From the NCBI GenBank assembly GCA_001298555.1, contig LJCW01000087.1, positions 36,062-100,061 on the forward strand: 64,000 bases of DNA, in the 5' to 3' direction. This document shows, in pieces, positions 1-8,802 of this stretch; within the stretch, counting starts at the first letter, position 1; each line of letters starts with the position of its first letter. Below the pieces are notes generated by a model. The model had not been told where the DNA came from, did not search any database, and saw only the letters and a program-made list of their open reading frames with translations. This DNA comes from Actinobacteria bacterium OV450. GTDB taxonomy: Bacteria; Actinomycetota; Actinomycetes; Streptomycetales; Streptomycetaceae. Position numbers and translations under genes: made by a program.

Positions 1-618
1 GGGCCGGCGCAGGTAGAGCGGCGTCGGGGGCAGGAACTCCTGTCCGGCCGCGAGCCGTTCCACGGCCAGGGAGGCGAGGGCGGCGGCGCTCTGGTGCTCC
101 GGGGCCCGCGCGTCGGTGAAGACGTCCGGGTACAGGAACGCGCCCTGGCCCACGGCGGGCCGGCCGGCGACCTGCTCGGCGATGTCGGCGGGGCGGTCCA
201 CGGCGGGCTCGCCGACGCGTGTGCGCGGGTCCTCGTACCGGGCCCAGTAGACCTCCTTGCGCCGTGCGTCGGTGGCGACGGTGAAGGGACCCTCGATCCC
301 GGCGGCCTCCGCGGCGTACGCGAGGCCGTCGAGGGTGCACAGGCCGTGCACGGGGATGCCGAGCACCGTGGCGAAGGTGGAGGCGGTGACGAGGCCGACG
401 CGCAGCCCGGTGTAGGGGCCGGGGCCGACGCCGACGACGATGCCGGTGAGGGCGTCGAGCTTCAGCCCGGCCTCGGCCAGGACCTTGTCGACGGAGGGCA
501 GCAGCAACTCCCCGTGGCGGCGGGCGTCGACCTGGTTCGACTCGGCGAGGACGGACTCGCCGTCGTGCAGGGCGACGGTGACGGCGGGGGTGGCGGTATC
601 TACAGCGAGCAAGAGCAC
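1..618 (-). CDS. tsaB: TsaB, tRNA t6A modification protein (C-terminus cut off)
   Basis: TsaB is the inactive ASKHA-fold partner of TsaD. With TsaE it forms the complex that transfers threonylcarbamoyl to A37 of ANN-decoding tRNAs. The minus-strand frame starts LLLAVDTATPAVTVAL and continues through GIVVGVGPGPYTGLRVGL, the conserved TsaB N-terminal pattern. It runs open for 206 codons to the window edge, so the last residues are missing. I chose GTG at 618. No Shine-Dalgarno is visible, but TAGGCT (625-630) lies 6 nt upstream, which fits a leaderless transcript. TsaE is encoded 1.1 kb away on the same strand. Confidence 0.9.
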   Translation of the reverse strand, partial: MLLLAVDTATPAVTVALHDGESVLAESNQVDARRHGELLLPSVDKVLAEAGLKLDALTGIVVGVGPGPYTGLRVGLVTASTFATVLGIPVHGLCTLDGLAYAAEAAGIEGPFTVATDARRKEVYWARYEDPRTRVGEPAVDRPADIAEQVAGRPAVGQGAFLYPDVFTDARAPEHQSAAALASLAVERLAAGQEFLPPTPLYLRRP

Positions 619-775
619 GCGAACAGCCTACGACTCCGGTGGCCCGGGCCCTCGCGGCCGGTCGCGGGGCGGCCCGGCTGCTACCTTCGACCCAGGTATG
701 GGCCGGGGTCCGGGCCGGGGCAGGCTGCCCGGTCGGCGCTCCGGCACCGGGGAAGCACGGGAGAGGTGGAGCAAG

Positions 776-1336
776 GTGGCACGCAGCAGCTCGGGAATCG
801 TGGCCGGGCTCACCGTGGCGGCGCTCGCCGTCGTCGGCTTCCTCGGGTACCAGGCCTCCGCGTCCGCGCCCGCGCACCCCGCCAAGGCGGCCCCGCCGCC
901 GGCGGCGGCCCCCTCCCCCGTCCCGTCCGCGCACGCGGGCGACGAGGCGAAGCCCGTGGCGGTGCCGAACGCGTCGGGCACCGGCTCGCGGGTCGTGTAC
1001 TCGGTGAGCCTGAAGCGGGTGTGGCTGGTCGGCGAGGGCGGGCAGGAGCCGAAGTCCTTCGCGGTCAAGCCCAGCACGGCGCACCCGAAGCCCGGCACGT
1101 ACCTGGTGAACTCGCGCTCGGGCGCGGTCACCGGCTCGGACGGGGTGCCGATCGAACACGTCGTGCGCTTCGCCACCGCGGACGGTGTCGTGGTCGGGTT
1201 CAGCGCCCGGGTGGACGGCCAGATGCCGGAGCCCGACGCGAACAAGAAGACCGGCGGCATCCGCATGACGCGGGCCGACGGCGATGCGATGTGGGCCTTC
1301 GCGACGATCAACTCCAAGGTCGTCGTCGTCCCCTGA
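776..1336 (+). CDS. Membrane-anchored L,D-transpeptidase-like protein lacking catalytic residues
   Basis: This is a 186-aa protein with a short N-terminal hydrophobic helix (about residues 8-28), an Ala/Pro linker (29-65) and a C-terminal domain. The C-terminal domain reads like a YkuD (L,D-transpeptidase) fold: a start resembling 'vvysvSLKRVWLV', a middle strand, then IRM followed by DAMWAF and VVVV. In active enzymes the end motif is SHGCIRL. Here the equivalent is KTGGIRM (residues 158-164), so the catalytic Cys is Gly and the His is Thr, and the upstream His of the GIHG strand is also absent. GTG at 776 follows a GGTGGAG-like ribosome site. The fold assignment is my inference from motif spacing. 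A structural or binding role at the cell surface is possible but unproven. Confidence 0.65.
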   Translation: MARSSSGIVAGLTVAALAVVGFLGYQASASAPAHPAKAAPPPAAAPSPVPSAHAGDEAKPVAVPNASGTGSRVVYSVSLKRVWLVGEGGQEPKSFAVKPSTAHPKPGTYLVNSRSGAVTGSDGVPIEHVVRFATADGVVVGFSARVDGQMPEPDANKKTGGIRMTRADGDAMWAFATINSKVVVVP

Positions 1337-1340
1337 CCCC

Positions 1341-1367
1341 GTGGCGCGCCGCCGGTCGGCGCCCCAC
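1341..1367 (+). terminator. GC-rich hairpin after the transpeptidase-like gene
   Basis: Inverted repeat GTGG-x-GCGCC / GGCGC-x-CCAC begins 4 nt after the stop of the plus-strand gene. There is no T tract, so it is only a weak candidate. Confidence 0.3.
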
Positions 1368-1406
1368 CGCGGATTCACCCGTACGGACTACGGCACGTCC
1401 GGGCCC

Positions 1407-1592
1407 TCAGGCCGCCTCGCGCTCCGGGGCGGCCTGTTCGCGTACGTCGGGCCCGGGGGCCCGGGAGGCGTCCGGGGCGTGTTCGCGCACCGGCGGCGTC
1501 GAGACGGCCGTGGCGGCTGCGCCCGCGGCGAGCAGCGCCCCCACGGACACCACGGACGGGCGGGGGTCACGCTGCACTCCTGCTGCGGACAT
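1407..1592 (-). CDS. Small protein with a hydrophobic segment, downstream of an iron box
   Basis: This is a 61-aa ORF of no family I recognise. Residues about 14-30 (SVVSVGALLAAGAAATAV) form a hydrophobic stretch long enough for a short membrane segment. The remainder is Pro/Ala/Glu-rich. The case for a real gene is strong locally: a perfect AGGAGG (1598-1603) lies 5 nt before the ATG, and a 19-bp iron-box-like palindrome (1623-1641) sits about 30 bp upstream, where a promoter would be. It is monocistronic, with tsaE ending 158 bp upstream on the same strand. If DmdR1/IdeR binds the site, the gene would be expressed under iron limitation. The product could be a small membrane peptide. Confidence 0.6.
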   Translation of the reverse strand: MSAAGVQRDPRPSVVSVGALLAAGAAATAVSTPPVREHAPDASRAPGPDVREQAAPEREAA

Positions 1593-1622
1593 GGCTGCCT
1601 CCTGGCTCGGGCCGGCCCGTAC

Positions 1623-1641
1623 TTAGGTAGGCCTAACCAGC
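1623..1641 (-). promoter_or_regulatory. Putative iron box (DmdR1/IdeR-type operator)
   Basis: On the minus strand the 19-mer is GCTGGTTAGGCCTACCTAA. Against the actinobacterial iron-box consensus TWAGGTTAGSCTWACCTWA it matches at 15 of 19 positions; the mismatches are the first three bases and position 12. It lies immediately 5' of the 61-aa ORF and no plus-strand gene starts nearby, so that ORF is the only plausible target. Confidence 0.6.
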
Positions 1642-1750
1642 CCTCTGTACCATGTGACCACGCGCGACTCCATCGGCGCAATATCTTGCCGACGAGTTGT
1701 CGGTACGTCTTCCCGTGGTCCGCCGCGGACCGCCCGCCGCTCCGCCGCGG

Positions 1751-2329
1751 CTAGCGCGCCGGGGACGCGGACAGCGCGGCCAGGGCGTCCGGCGCCGACC
1801 AGCGCGCCCCGATCCCGCGCACCGAGACCTCCCGTACGTCGTCCAGGACCTCCTCGTGGCCGACCGCACGCGCGATCACCACGTGCAGCCGGTCGTCGGA
1901 GAGCTCCTCGACCTTGCCGTCGCCCCATTCCACGACGACCACGGACTCGGGCAGCGAGACGTCGAGGTCCAGGTCCTCCATCTCGTCCAGCCCGCCGCCG
2001 AGCCGGTACGCGTCGACGTGGACCAGTGCCGGCCCGCCGCGCAGCGAGGGGTGGACCCGGGCGATCACGAAGGTCGGCGAGGTCACGGCGCCCCGTACGC
2101 CCAGCCCCTCGCCCAGGCCCCGGGTCAGCGTGGTCTTGCCCGCGCCGAGCTCCCCCGTCAGCAGGACGAGGTCGCCGGGGCGGAGCAGGCCGGCGAGGGT
2201 GCGGCCCAGCTCCTGCATGGCCTCGGGCGAGTCGACGGTGATGCGCGCCTCGGCGTCGGCCGGCTCAGTTGCCTGCCGCGGTGCCTGACGGTGTGGTGCT
2301 CGCGGCGCTTCCAGCGGTACTTCTTCCAT
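1751..2329 (-). CDS. tsaE: TsaE, ATPase of tRNA t6A synthesis
   Basis: This P-loop ATPase (192 aa) drives turnover of the TsaB-TsaD complex in t6A37 formation. The Walker A motif GELGAGKTT is at residues 59-67, followed by SPTF, HVDAYR (104-109) and EWGD (134-137), the standard TsaE series. The first 30 residues are a variable Pro/Ala/Arg-rich extension. ATG at 2329 is preferred. A TTG three codons upstream (2338) keeps the frame. The gene begins inside the 3' end of the alpha/beta hydrolase gene (65-nt overlap, different frame), so the two are probably co-transcribed and translationally linked. Confidence 0.95.
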   Translation of the reverse strand: MEEVPLEAPRAPHRQAPRQATEPADAEARITVDSPEAMQELGRTLAGLLRPGDLVLLTGELGAGKTTLTRGLGEGLGVRGAVTSPTFVIARVHPSLRGGPALVHVDAYRLGGGLDEMEDLDLDVSLPESVVVVEWGDGKVEELSDDRLHVVIARAVGHEEVLDDVREVSVRGIGARWSAPDALAALSASPAR

Positions 2330-3464
2330 GCCCGCCAACGTTAGTCGCTGCGGGCACCGCCCCGGTGCGCGCCAGCAGCTCGGTCAGCAGGGCGGTCACC
2401 GTGTCGGGGTACTCCAGCATCATCAGGTGCCCGGCGGATTCCAGGACCACGAGCTCGGCGGCCGGCAGCGCGTCCTTGATGGCCTGGCTGTGCGCGGCCG
2501 GCGTGACCATGTCGCGGTCGCCGCCGATGACGGTGACGGGGATGTCGGCGAACCGCTGGAGGGCGGCGCTCTTGTCGTGGATCTGGAAGGCCGGGTAGAA
2601 CTCGGCGACCACGTCGATCGGGGTGGCCTCGATGAGCCGTTCGGCGAAGCGGGCGACGCCCGGGTCGACCTCGCGGGGGGCGCCGAACGAGTACATCTTG
2701 ATCATGCCGGCGAAGAGGTCGGCGGTGGCCCGGCGGCCCTTCTCCACGAGTTCCACCTGTGAGCCGAGCGCCTTGAGCACGGGCGGCAGGATCCGGCGGA
2801 CGGCCCCCATGCCGACGGAGGGCAGCCCGTACGTGACCTGGTCGAGGTGGCCGCTGGAGGTGCCGACCAGGGCGACGCCGACCACCCGGTCGCGGATCAG
2901 CTCGGGGAACTGCTCGGCCAGCGCCATGATCGTCATGCCGCCCATGGAGTGACCCACCAGGACCAGCGGGCCCTCGGGCGCGGCGGCGTCGATGACGGTC
3001 TTCAGGTCGCGACCGAGCTGGTCGATGGTCACGCGCTCGCCGTCGGCCTGGGCGAATCCGCGTGCGCTGCGGCCGTGGCTGCGCTGGTCCCAGTACACGG
3101 AGCGGACCAGTCCGCGCAGGGCGGCGCGCTGGAAGTGCCAGGAGTCCTGGGCGAGGCAGTAGCCGTGGCAGAACACCACGGTCGGTGCGGCCGGGTCCTT
3201 GCGGCGCAGCCGGGCCCGCTTCTTCGGGCCCTCGGGCGGCTCGTCGACCTCGTAGTAGAGCTCGGTGCCGTCCTCGGCGTAGCAGGCGCCCGCGGTCCCG
3301 CGCAGCGAGCCGTAGTCCCCGGTGGCGTCGAGCGCGAGGCGCGCCTTGCGGCGCATGCCGCGCCCGACGGTGATCCGTTCGACCGCGACGCCGGCGGCCG
3401 CGCCTGCGGCTATCACGCCGATCGCGGCGCCGGCCCAGCCGGCTTTGCGCCAGTTCTCGCTCAC
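2265..3464 (-). CDS. Alpha/beta-fold hydrolase with N-terminal membrane anchor
   Basis: This 399-aa serine hydrolase has an N-terminal hydrophobic helix (about 8-28), suggesting a membrane-anchored or exported enzyme. The catalytic set is complete: an HG oxyanion motif at 100-101, nucleophile Ser173 in GHSMGG, Asp318 in GGDRDMVTP and His346 in ESAGHLMML. The substrate cannot be read from sequence; lipid or ester hydrolysis is typical of this group. GTG at 3464 has a GAGGA ribosome site. The gene lies between alr and tsaE on the same strand, with alr ending 18 nt upstream, so an alr-hydrolase-tsaE transcript is likely. Confidence 0.85.
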   Translation of the reverse strand: MSENWRKAGWAGAAIGVIAAGAAAGVAVERITVGRGMRRKARLALDATGDYGSLRGTAGACYAEDGTELYYEVDEPPEGPKKRARLRRKDPAAPTVVFCHGYCLAQDSWHFQRAALRGLVRSVYWDQRSHGRSARGFAQADGERVTIDQLGRDLKTVIDAAAPEGPLVLVGHSMGGMTIMALAEQFPELIRDRVVGVALVGTSSGHLDQVTYGLPSVGMGAVRRILPPVLKALGSQVELVEKGRRATADLFAGMIKMYSFGAPREVDPGVARFAERLIEATPIDVVAEFYPAFQIHDKSAALQRFADIPVTVIGGDRDMVTPAAHSQAIKDALPAAELVVLESAGHLMMLEYPDTVTALLTELLARTGAVPAATNVGGHGRSTAGSAASTTPSGTAAGN

Positions 3465-3482
3465 GCCGTCCTCACTCAGCCC

Positions 3483-4619
3483 TCAGCCGTTGCGGTAGAC
3501 CCGAGGAACGCGCACCCCGATACGGGTGACGATCTCATAGGCGATGGTGTGTGCCGCTTGAGCCCAGTCCTCGGCGGTGGGCTCGCCGTGTTCGCCGGGG
3601 CCGAAGAGGACGGCCTCGTCGCCGGCCCGCACCAGGTCGTCGCCGAGGTCGACGACGAACTGGTCCATGGCGACGCGGCCGGCGACGCGGCGGACCTTGC
3701 CGCCGATGCTGACGGGGCCGCGGCCGGAGGCGTGCCGGGGGATGCCGTCGGCGTACCCGGCGGGGATGAGGGCGAGGTTCGTCTCGGCCTCGGTGACGTA
3801 GTGGTGCCCGTAGCTCACCCCGTGGCCCGGGGGCACGGTCTTGACCAGGGCGACGGACGCCTTGAGGGTCATCGCGGGCCGCAGGCCGAGCTCCTCGGAG
3901 GTGCCGAGCTCGGGGGCCGGGGACACGCCGTAGAGGGCGAGGCCGCAGCGCACGAGGTCGTAGTGGCTCTCCGGCAGGGTCAGGGTCGCGGGCGAGTTGG
4001 CGATGTGCCGGACCTCGGGCTCCACGCCCTCCTTCTCGGCGTACGCCAGCATGTCGCGGAAGGCGGCCAGCTGGAGCGGGACGGAGGGGTGGCCCGGCTC
4101 GTCGGCGCAGGCGAAGTGGGACCACAGGCCGGTGATCCTGACGGTGCCCTCGGCCTGGGCGGCGACGGCCGCGCCGACGAGCTCGGCCCAGTCGGCGGGC
4201 TGGCAGCCGGCCCGTCCGAGGCCGGTGTCGGCCTTGAGCTGGATCCTGGCCGGGCGGCCGGCGGCGTGCGCGGCCTTGCGGACCTCGTCGAGGGCCCACA
4301 TCGCGCTGACGGAGATGTCCAGGTCGGCCTCGACGGCCGCCTGCCAGGGGCCGCCGGGGGTCCACAGCCAGCACATGATCCGACCGCCGATCCCGGCGGC
4401 GCGCAGGGCGAGCGCCTCTTCGGGGGTGGCGGTTCCGAGCCAGGTGGCACCGGCGTCCCGGGCCGCGCGGGCGCAGGGGACCGCACCGTGGCCATAGCCG
4501 TCCGCCTTGACGACGGCCATCAGCTCGGCACGGGGCGCCCGCGCGCGCAGTGCGCGTACGTTCGCCCGTACGGCGTCAAGATCGATCTCGGCGTACACGC
4601 GCGTCGGTGTCTCGTTCAT
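3483..4619 (-). CDS. alr: Alanine racemase
   Basis: This PLP enzyme (378 aa) interconverts L- and D-alanine to supply D-Ala for peptidoglycan. PLP-binding Lys38 sits in AVVKADGYGHG and the second catalytic base, Tyr270, in GVSYGHHYV. The length and the SHFACAD and HIANSPA segments are typical of the family. I chose ATG at 4619 because the sequence MNETPTRVYAEIDL aligns with the family start; the frame stays open further upstream without homology. No clear Shine-Dalgarno is seen. The neighbouring genes nnr, acpS and glmS are also on the minus strand and tied to cell-envelope precursors or cofactors. Confidence 0.97.
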   Translation of the reverse strand: MNETPTRVYAEIDLDAVRANVRALRARAPRAELMAVVKADGYGHGAVPCARAARDAGATWLGTATPEEALALRAAGIGGRIMCWLWTPGGPWQAAVEADLDISVSAMWALDEVRKAAHAAGRPARIQLKADTGLGRAGCQPADWAELVGAAVAAQAEGTVRITGLWSHFACADEPGHPSVPLQLAAFRDMLAYAEKEGVEPEVRHIANSPATLTLPESHYDLVRCGLALYGVSPAPELGTSEELGLRPAMTLKASVALVKTVPPGHGVSYGHHYVTEAETNLALIPAGYADGIPRHASGRGPVSIGGKVRRVAGRVAMDQFVVDLGDDLVRAGDEAVLFGPGEHGEPTAEDWAQAAHTIAYEIVTRIGVRVPRVYRNG

Positions 4620-4719
4620 CGCCCCCAGTCTCTCAGAGCCGGGCCGCGTGGCCTGCGCGACCGCCGTCCACACGGGGCATAGCGGACCATTTCACCCCTG
4701 ATGGCATATCAATGTCACC

Positions 4720-6114
4720 TCAGGGACGGCGGATACCGCGCCATGCCTCCGGCAGGGCCTCCGCGATCTGCTGGGCGAGCAGCGGTGCCCCGGAGGCCGC
4801 CCGGCGCCCCGCCAGACCGTGCAGGTACGCCGCGGCCGAGGCGGCGTCGCGCGCCGGCAGGCCGGAGGCCAGCAGGGAGCCCGCCAGGCCCGACAGGACG
4901 TCACCACTGCCCGCCGTCGCCAGCCACGGGGTTCCCGTCGGGTTGACCCGGACGGGGCCGCCGCCGTGCGACACCAGCGTCGTCGAGCCCTTCAGCAGGG
5001 CCGTCGCCCCGTACTGCGCCGCCAGGGACCGTACGGACGACAGCCGGGCCGACTCCACCGACTGCCGGTCCACGCCCAACAGCGCCGCCGCCTCCCCCGC
5101 GTGCGGGGTGAGCAGGGTCTCGGCCGGCCGGGCCCGCAGCACCTGCGGGTCCAGCCCGCGCAGCCCGTCCGCGTCCACCAGCACCGGCACCGGGTCCGCC
5201 AGGGCCTGCGCGACCTCCGCCGCCCGGCCCTCCCCCAGCCCCGGACCGACGACCCACGCCTGCACCCGGCCCCGCCCGATCAGCGTCTCGGGGTACCGCG
5301 CCAGCACCGCGTCCGCCGCCGGCCCGACGTAACGCACCGCCCCGGCGCCGCCGCGCAGCGCCCCCGCGACGGCGAGCACCGCCGCGCCCGGGTACTGCAC
5401 CGAGCCGGCGACGATGCCGACCACGCCCCGCCGGTACTTGTCGCTCGACGCCTCCGGCTCCGGCAGCAGGGCCGCGACGTCGGCGTGCTGCAGCGCCTCC
5501 GCGTCCGGCTCCGGCAGCGACAGGCCGATGTCCACCAGCCGCAGCGCGCCCGTGCGCGAGGCCCCCGGGTCGATCAGCAGCCCCGGCTTGTACGCCCCGA
5601 ACGTCACCGTGACGTCGGCCCGCACCGCGGCCCCGGCCACCTCGCCGGTGTCGGCGTCGACCCCGCTCGGCAGGTCCACCGCGACGACGACGGCGCCGGC
5701 CGGGATCCGCTCCACCAGCGCCGCCGCGGCCGGCCGCAGCCCGCCGCGCCCGCCGATGCCGACGAGCCCGTCCAGTACGAGGTCGGCCCGGCCGGGAACG
5801 CCCTGCTCCACGCGGCCCCCGGCAGCCAGCAGCGCCCGCAGCCCGCCCGCGTGCACCCGCTCCGGATCCATCGGCACCGCCGTCACCCCGGCCCCGCGCC
5901 GGGCCAGCCGGGCCCCCGCGTACAGCGCGTCGCCGCCGTTGTCCCCGGGCCCGACGAGCAGCACCACGCGCGCCCCGTACACCCGGCGCAGCAGCCCCGC
6001 GCAGACGGCGGCCAGCCCCGCCGCCGCCCGCTGCATCAGGGCGCCCTCCGGCAGCCGGGCCATCAGCTCCCGCTCGGCGGCCCGTACGGTCTCCACGCTG
6101 TAAGCAGTACGCAT
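4720..6114 (-). CDS. nnr: Bifunctional NAD(P)HX epimerase / ADP-dependent dehydratase
   Basis: This 464-aa fusion repairs hydrated NAD(P)H. The N-terminal YjeF_N half (about 1-210) carries VGPGDNGGDALYAGARL and epimerises R- and S-NAD(P)HX. The C-terminal ribokinase-like half (about 220-464) carries SDKYRRGVVGIVAGS and TAGSGDVLSG and dehydrates S-NAD(P)HX using ADP. I chose ATG at 6114 because the in-frame upstream extension of 66 codons is Gly/Arg-rich noise antisense to acpS. The gap to alr downstream is 100 nt and the gap to acpS upstream is 35 nt. Confidence 0.95.
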   Translation of the reverse strand: MRTAYSVETVRAAERELMARLPEGALMQRAAAGLAAVCAGLLRRVYGARVVLLVGPGDNGGDALYAGARLARRGAGVTAVPMDPERVHAGGLRALLAAGGRVEQGVPGRADLVLDGLVGIGGRGGLRPAAAALVERIPAGAVVVAVDLPSGVDADTGEVAGAAVRADVTVTFGAYKPGLLIDPGASRTGALRLVDIGLSLPEPDAEALQHADVAALLPEPEASSDKYRRGVVGIVAGSVQYPGAAVLAVAGALRGGAGAVRYVGPAADAVLARYPETLIGRGRVQAWVVGPGLGEGRAAEVAQALADPVPVLVDADGLRGLDPQVLRARPAETLLTPHAGEAAALLGVDRQSVESARLSSVRSLAAQYGATALLKGSTTLVSHGGGPVRVNPTGTPWLATAGSGDVLSGLAGSLLASGLPARDAASAAAYLHGLAGRRAASGAPLLAQQIAEALPEAWRGIRRP

Positions 6115-6149
6115 GGCACCAGCCTGCCCGAAAACCCCGCGGAGGCGGC

Positions 6150-6518
6150 CTATCCCTCGGCGATCACCACGGCCGAGGCGATGCCCGCGTCGTGGCTCAG
6201 CGAGATGTGCCAGGACTTCACACCCAGCGCCTGCGCCCTGGCCGCGACCGTCCCCGACACCCGCACCCGCGGCTGACCGGTCTCCTCGACGTACACCTCG
6301 GCGTCCGTCCACAGCATGCCGCCGGGCGCGCCCAGCGCCTTGGCGAGGGCCTCCTTGGCCGCGAACCGGGCGGCGAGCGAGGCGGTTCCGCGCCGCTCGC
6401 CGCTCGGCAGCGTCAATTCGGAGTCGACGAACAGCCGCTCGGCCAGTTGCGGCGTACGCGCCAGCGACGCCCCGAACCGCTCGATCTCGGCAACATCGAT
6501 CCCCACACCGATAATCAC
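6150..6518 (-). CDS. acpS: Holo-[acyl-carrier-protein] synthase
   Basis: AcpS (122 aa) transfers 4'-phosphopantetheine from CoA to the serine of acyl carrier proteins. The Mg-binding motif [12 protein letters not shown] at the N-terminus and [12 protein letters not shown] in the middle are the two family signatures. The length is normal for the trimeric AcpS type. Start is GTG at 6518. It lies 17 nt downstream of the glmS stop on the same strand and is presumably co-transcribed with it. Confidence 0.96.
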   Translation of the reverse strand: MIIGVGIDVAEIERFGASLARTPQLAERLFVDSELTLPSGERRGTASLAARFAAKEALAKALGAPGGMLWTDAEVYVEETGQPRVRVSGTVAARAQALGVKSWHISLSHDAGIASAVVIAEG

Positions 6519-6535
6519 AACGCCAACTCGCTTCG

Positions 6536-8383
6536 CTACTCCACGGTCACCGACTTCGCGAGGTTACGCGGTTGGTCCACCTCGTTCCCGCGCGCGGTCG
6601 CCAGCTCGCACGCGAAGACCTGCAGCGGCACGGTCGCCACCAGCGGCTGGAGCAGCGTCGGAGTCGCCGGGATCCGGATCAGGTGGTCGGCGTACGGGAC
6701 GACCGCCTCGTCGCCCTCCTCCGCGATCACGATGGTCCGCGCCCCGCGCGCCCGGATCTCCTGGATGTTCGACACGATCTTGTCGTGCAGCACGGAGCGC
6801 CCGCGCGGCGACGGCACGACCACCACCACCGGCAGGTCCTTCTCGATCAGGGCGATCGGGCCGTGCTTGAGCTCGCCCGCGGCGAAGCCCTCGGCGTGCA
6901 TGTACGCCAGCTCCTTGAGCTTGAGCGCGCCCTCCAGCGCCACCGGGTAGCCCACGTGCCGTCCGAGGAACAGCACGGTGTTCTTCTCGGCGAGGGAGCG
7001 CGCGAGTGCGCGTACCGGCTCCATCGTCTCCAGGACGGTGTCCACGGCCGCGGCGATGTCCGACAGCTCGCGGATCACCGCCCGGATCTCGTCGCCCCAC
7101 TTGGTGCCGCGGACCTGCCCGAGGTACAGGGCGACCAGGTAGCAGGCCACCAGCTGCGTCAGGAACGCCTTGGTCGAGGCGACGGCGACCTCCGGACCGG
7201 CGTGCGTGTACAGCACCGCGTCCGATTCGCGCGGGATCGTCGACCCGTTCGTGTTGCAGATGGCCAGCACCCTGGCGCCCTGCTCGCGTGCGTGGCGCAG
7301 CGCCATCAGGGTGTCCATGGTCTCGCCGGACTGCGAGATCGCGACCACCAGCGTCCGCTGGTCCAGGATCGGGTCGCGGTAGCGGAACTCGCTCGCCAGC
7401 TCCGTCTCGCACGGGATGCGGGTCCAGTGCTCGATGGCCAGTTTCGCGATCATGCCCGCGTGGTACGCCGTACCGCACGCCACGACCACGACCTTGTCGA
7501 CCTCCCTGAGCACCGAGACGGGGATGCGGACCTCGTCCAGGGACAGCGAGCCGCTCGCGTCGATCCTGCCCAGGAGGGTGTCCGCGACGGCCTTCGGCTG
7601 CTCGGCGATCTCCTTGAGCATGAAGTAGTCGTACCCCCCCTTCTCTGCCGCCGAGGCGTCCCAGTCCACGTGGTACGCCCGCACGGCCGCGGGCGCACCG
7701 ACGAAGTCGGTCACCGTGACCCCGTCCCGGCGCAGCTCGACGACCTGGTCCTGCCCCAGCTCGATCGCGGACCGGGTGTGGGCGATGAACGCGGCCACGT
7801 CCGAGGCGAGGAAGTTCTCCCCCTCCCCGACACCCACGACCAGCGGGGAGTTCCGGCGGGCGCCGACCACGACGTCCGGCGCGTCCGCGTGCACCGCGAC
7901 CAGGGTGAACGCCCCCTCCAGGCGCCGGCACACCTGCCGCATGGCCTCCGCGAGGTCCCCGCACGCGTCGAAACGCTCGGCCAGCAGGTGGGCGACGACC
8001 TCGGTGTCCGTCTCGGACTCCAACCGGTGCCCGCGCTCGGCCAGTTCGGCGCGCAGCGCGGCGAAGTTCTCGATGATGCCGTTGTGCACGACGGCCACCC
8101 GGCCCGCGTTGTCGAGGTGCGGGTGGGCGTTGACGTCGGTGGGCCCGCCGTGGGTCGCCCAGCGGGTGTGCCCGAGCCCGGTGGAACCGGCCGGCAGCGG
8201 ATGCCCGACCAGCTCCTTCTCCAGATTGACCAGTTTTCCGGCCTTCTTGGTGGCGGCGAGCTCCCCGTCGGCGAGCACGGCGACCCCCGCCGAGTCGTAG
8301 CCGCGGTACTCCAGCCGCTTGAGTCCGGCGATGACCACATCGAGCGCCGACTGCGCTCCCACGTAACCCACAATTCCGCACAT
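6536..8383 (-). CDS. glmS: Glutamine-fructose-6-phosphate aminotransferase (isomerizing)
   Basis: GlmS (615 aa) makes glucosamine-6-phosphate, the first committed step to UDP-GlcNAc; GlmM, encoded in this window at 10225-11583, performs the next. The N-terminal Ntn glutaminase begins MCGIVGYVG with Cys as nucleophile after Met removal. Two SIS domains follow, with [10 protein letters not shown] and the C-terminus [13 protein letters not shown]. There is no Shine-Dalgarno before ATG 8383. Instead TACGCT (8391-8396) lies exactly 7 nt upstream, suggesting a leaderless mRNA. A perfect intrinsic-terminator hairpin sits about 60 bp further upstream. Confidence 0.98.
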   Translation of the reverse strand: MCGIVGYVGAQSALDVVIAGLKRLEYRGYDSAGVAVLADGELAATKKAGKLVNLEKELVGHPLPAGSTGLGHTRWATHGGPTDVNAHPHLDNAGRVAVVHNGIIENFAALRAELAERGHRLESETDTEVVAHLLAERFDACGDLAEAMRQVCRRLEGAFTLVAVHADAPDVVVGARRNSPLVVGVGEGENFLASDVAAFIAHTRSAIELGQDQVVELRRDGVTVTDFVGAPAAVRAYHVDWDASAAEKGGYDYFMLKEIAEQPKAVADTLLGRIDASGSLSLDEVRIPVSVLREVDKVVVVACGTAYHAGMIAKLAIEHWTRIPCETELASEFRYRDPILDQRTLVVAISQSGETMDTLMALRHAREQGARVLAICNTNGSTIPRESDAVLYTHAGPEVAVASTKAFLTQLVACYLVALYLGQVRGTKWGDEIRAVIRELSDIAAAVDTVLETMEPVRALARSLAEKNTVLFLGRHVGYPVALEGALKLKELAYMHAEGFAAGELKHGPIALIEKDLPVVVVVPSPRGRSVLHDKIVSNIQEIRARGARTIVIAEEGDEAVVPYADHLIRIPATPTLLQPLVATVPLQVFACELATARGNEVDQPRNLAKSVTVE

Positions 8384-8440
8384 ACGGCGCAGCGTACGCG
8401 GAAGTCGACCGCCTGCCCCGTACCTGAACAGGACGAAAAA

Positions 8441-8468
8441 CCCGCCCCGGCGAATGCGCCGGAGCGGG
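8441..8468 (-). terminator. Intrinsic terminator just upstream of glmS
   Basis: On the minus strand CCCGC-T-CCGGCG, loop, CGCCGG-G-GCGGG is followed at once by TTTTT. It would end minus-strand transcription entering glmS from upstream, yet no intact minus-strand gene precedes it. Confidence 0.7.
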
Positions 8469-8802
8469 ATTGACGGAGTGTGTCGAACAGCCCTGCGGGC
8501 GGGGTCCGGCCGAGCACTCCTTGACCTGCGCGTCCGTCATCCCCCTCGCGGCCGGGGCCGCGGACGAAGTGGCGGCGGACGGGGTGGCGGCGGCCTTCTC
8601 GTCGTCCGCACTGCCGGAAGCGGACCGCTTTCCGGCGCGTGCCGGCGATCGTGACCGGGGTGAGATCCGCTCGCGGCCGGACCGCGTCCCGGTCCGCAAC
8701 CGCCGGAGGAGACCCCGCGGGCACCGCACGACCGACCGCAGGGCCCCCGCACGTGACCGACCACACCACCCACAACCGCCGCCGAGCCACGACAATGGCC
8801 CT
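8469..8802. other. 334-nt stretch between glmS terminator and coaA without a clear gene
   Basis: No ORF here has family homology or a ribosome site. On the minus strand one frame reads an Ala/Ser/Thr/Pro linker followed by [18 protein letters not shown] (around 8485-8640), the texture of a secreted actinobacterial protein tail. It has no start and no stop before the terminator, so at most it is a gene remnant. The last 12 nt contain the probable coaA -10 (GACAAT, 8791-8796). Confidence 0.4.

Noticed and set aside
8470..8802. N-terminal extension of CoaA from 8470
   Set aside because: The upstream frame is Arg/Ala-rich with no homology, and the probable -10 lies just before 8803.
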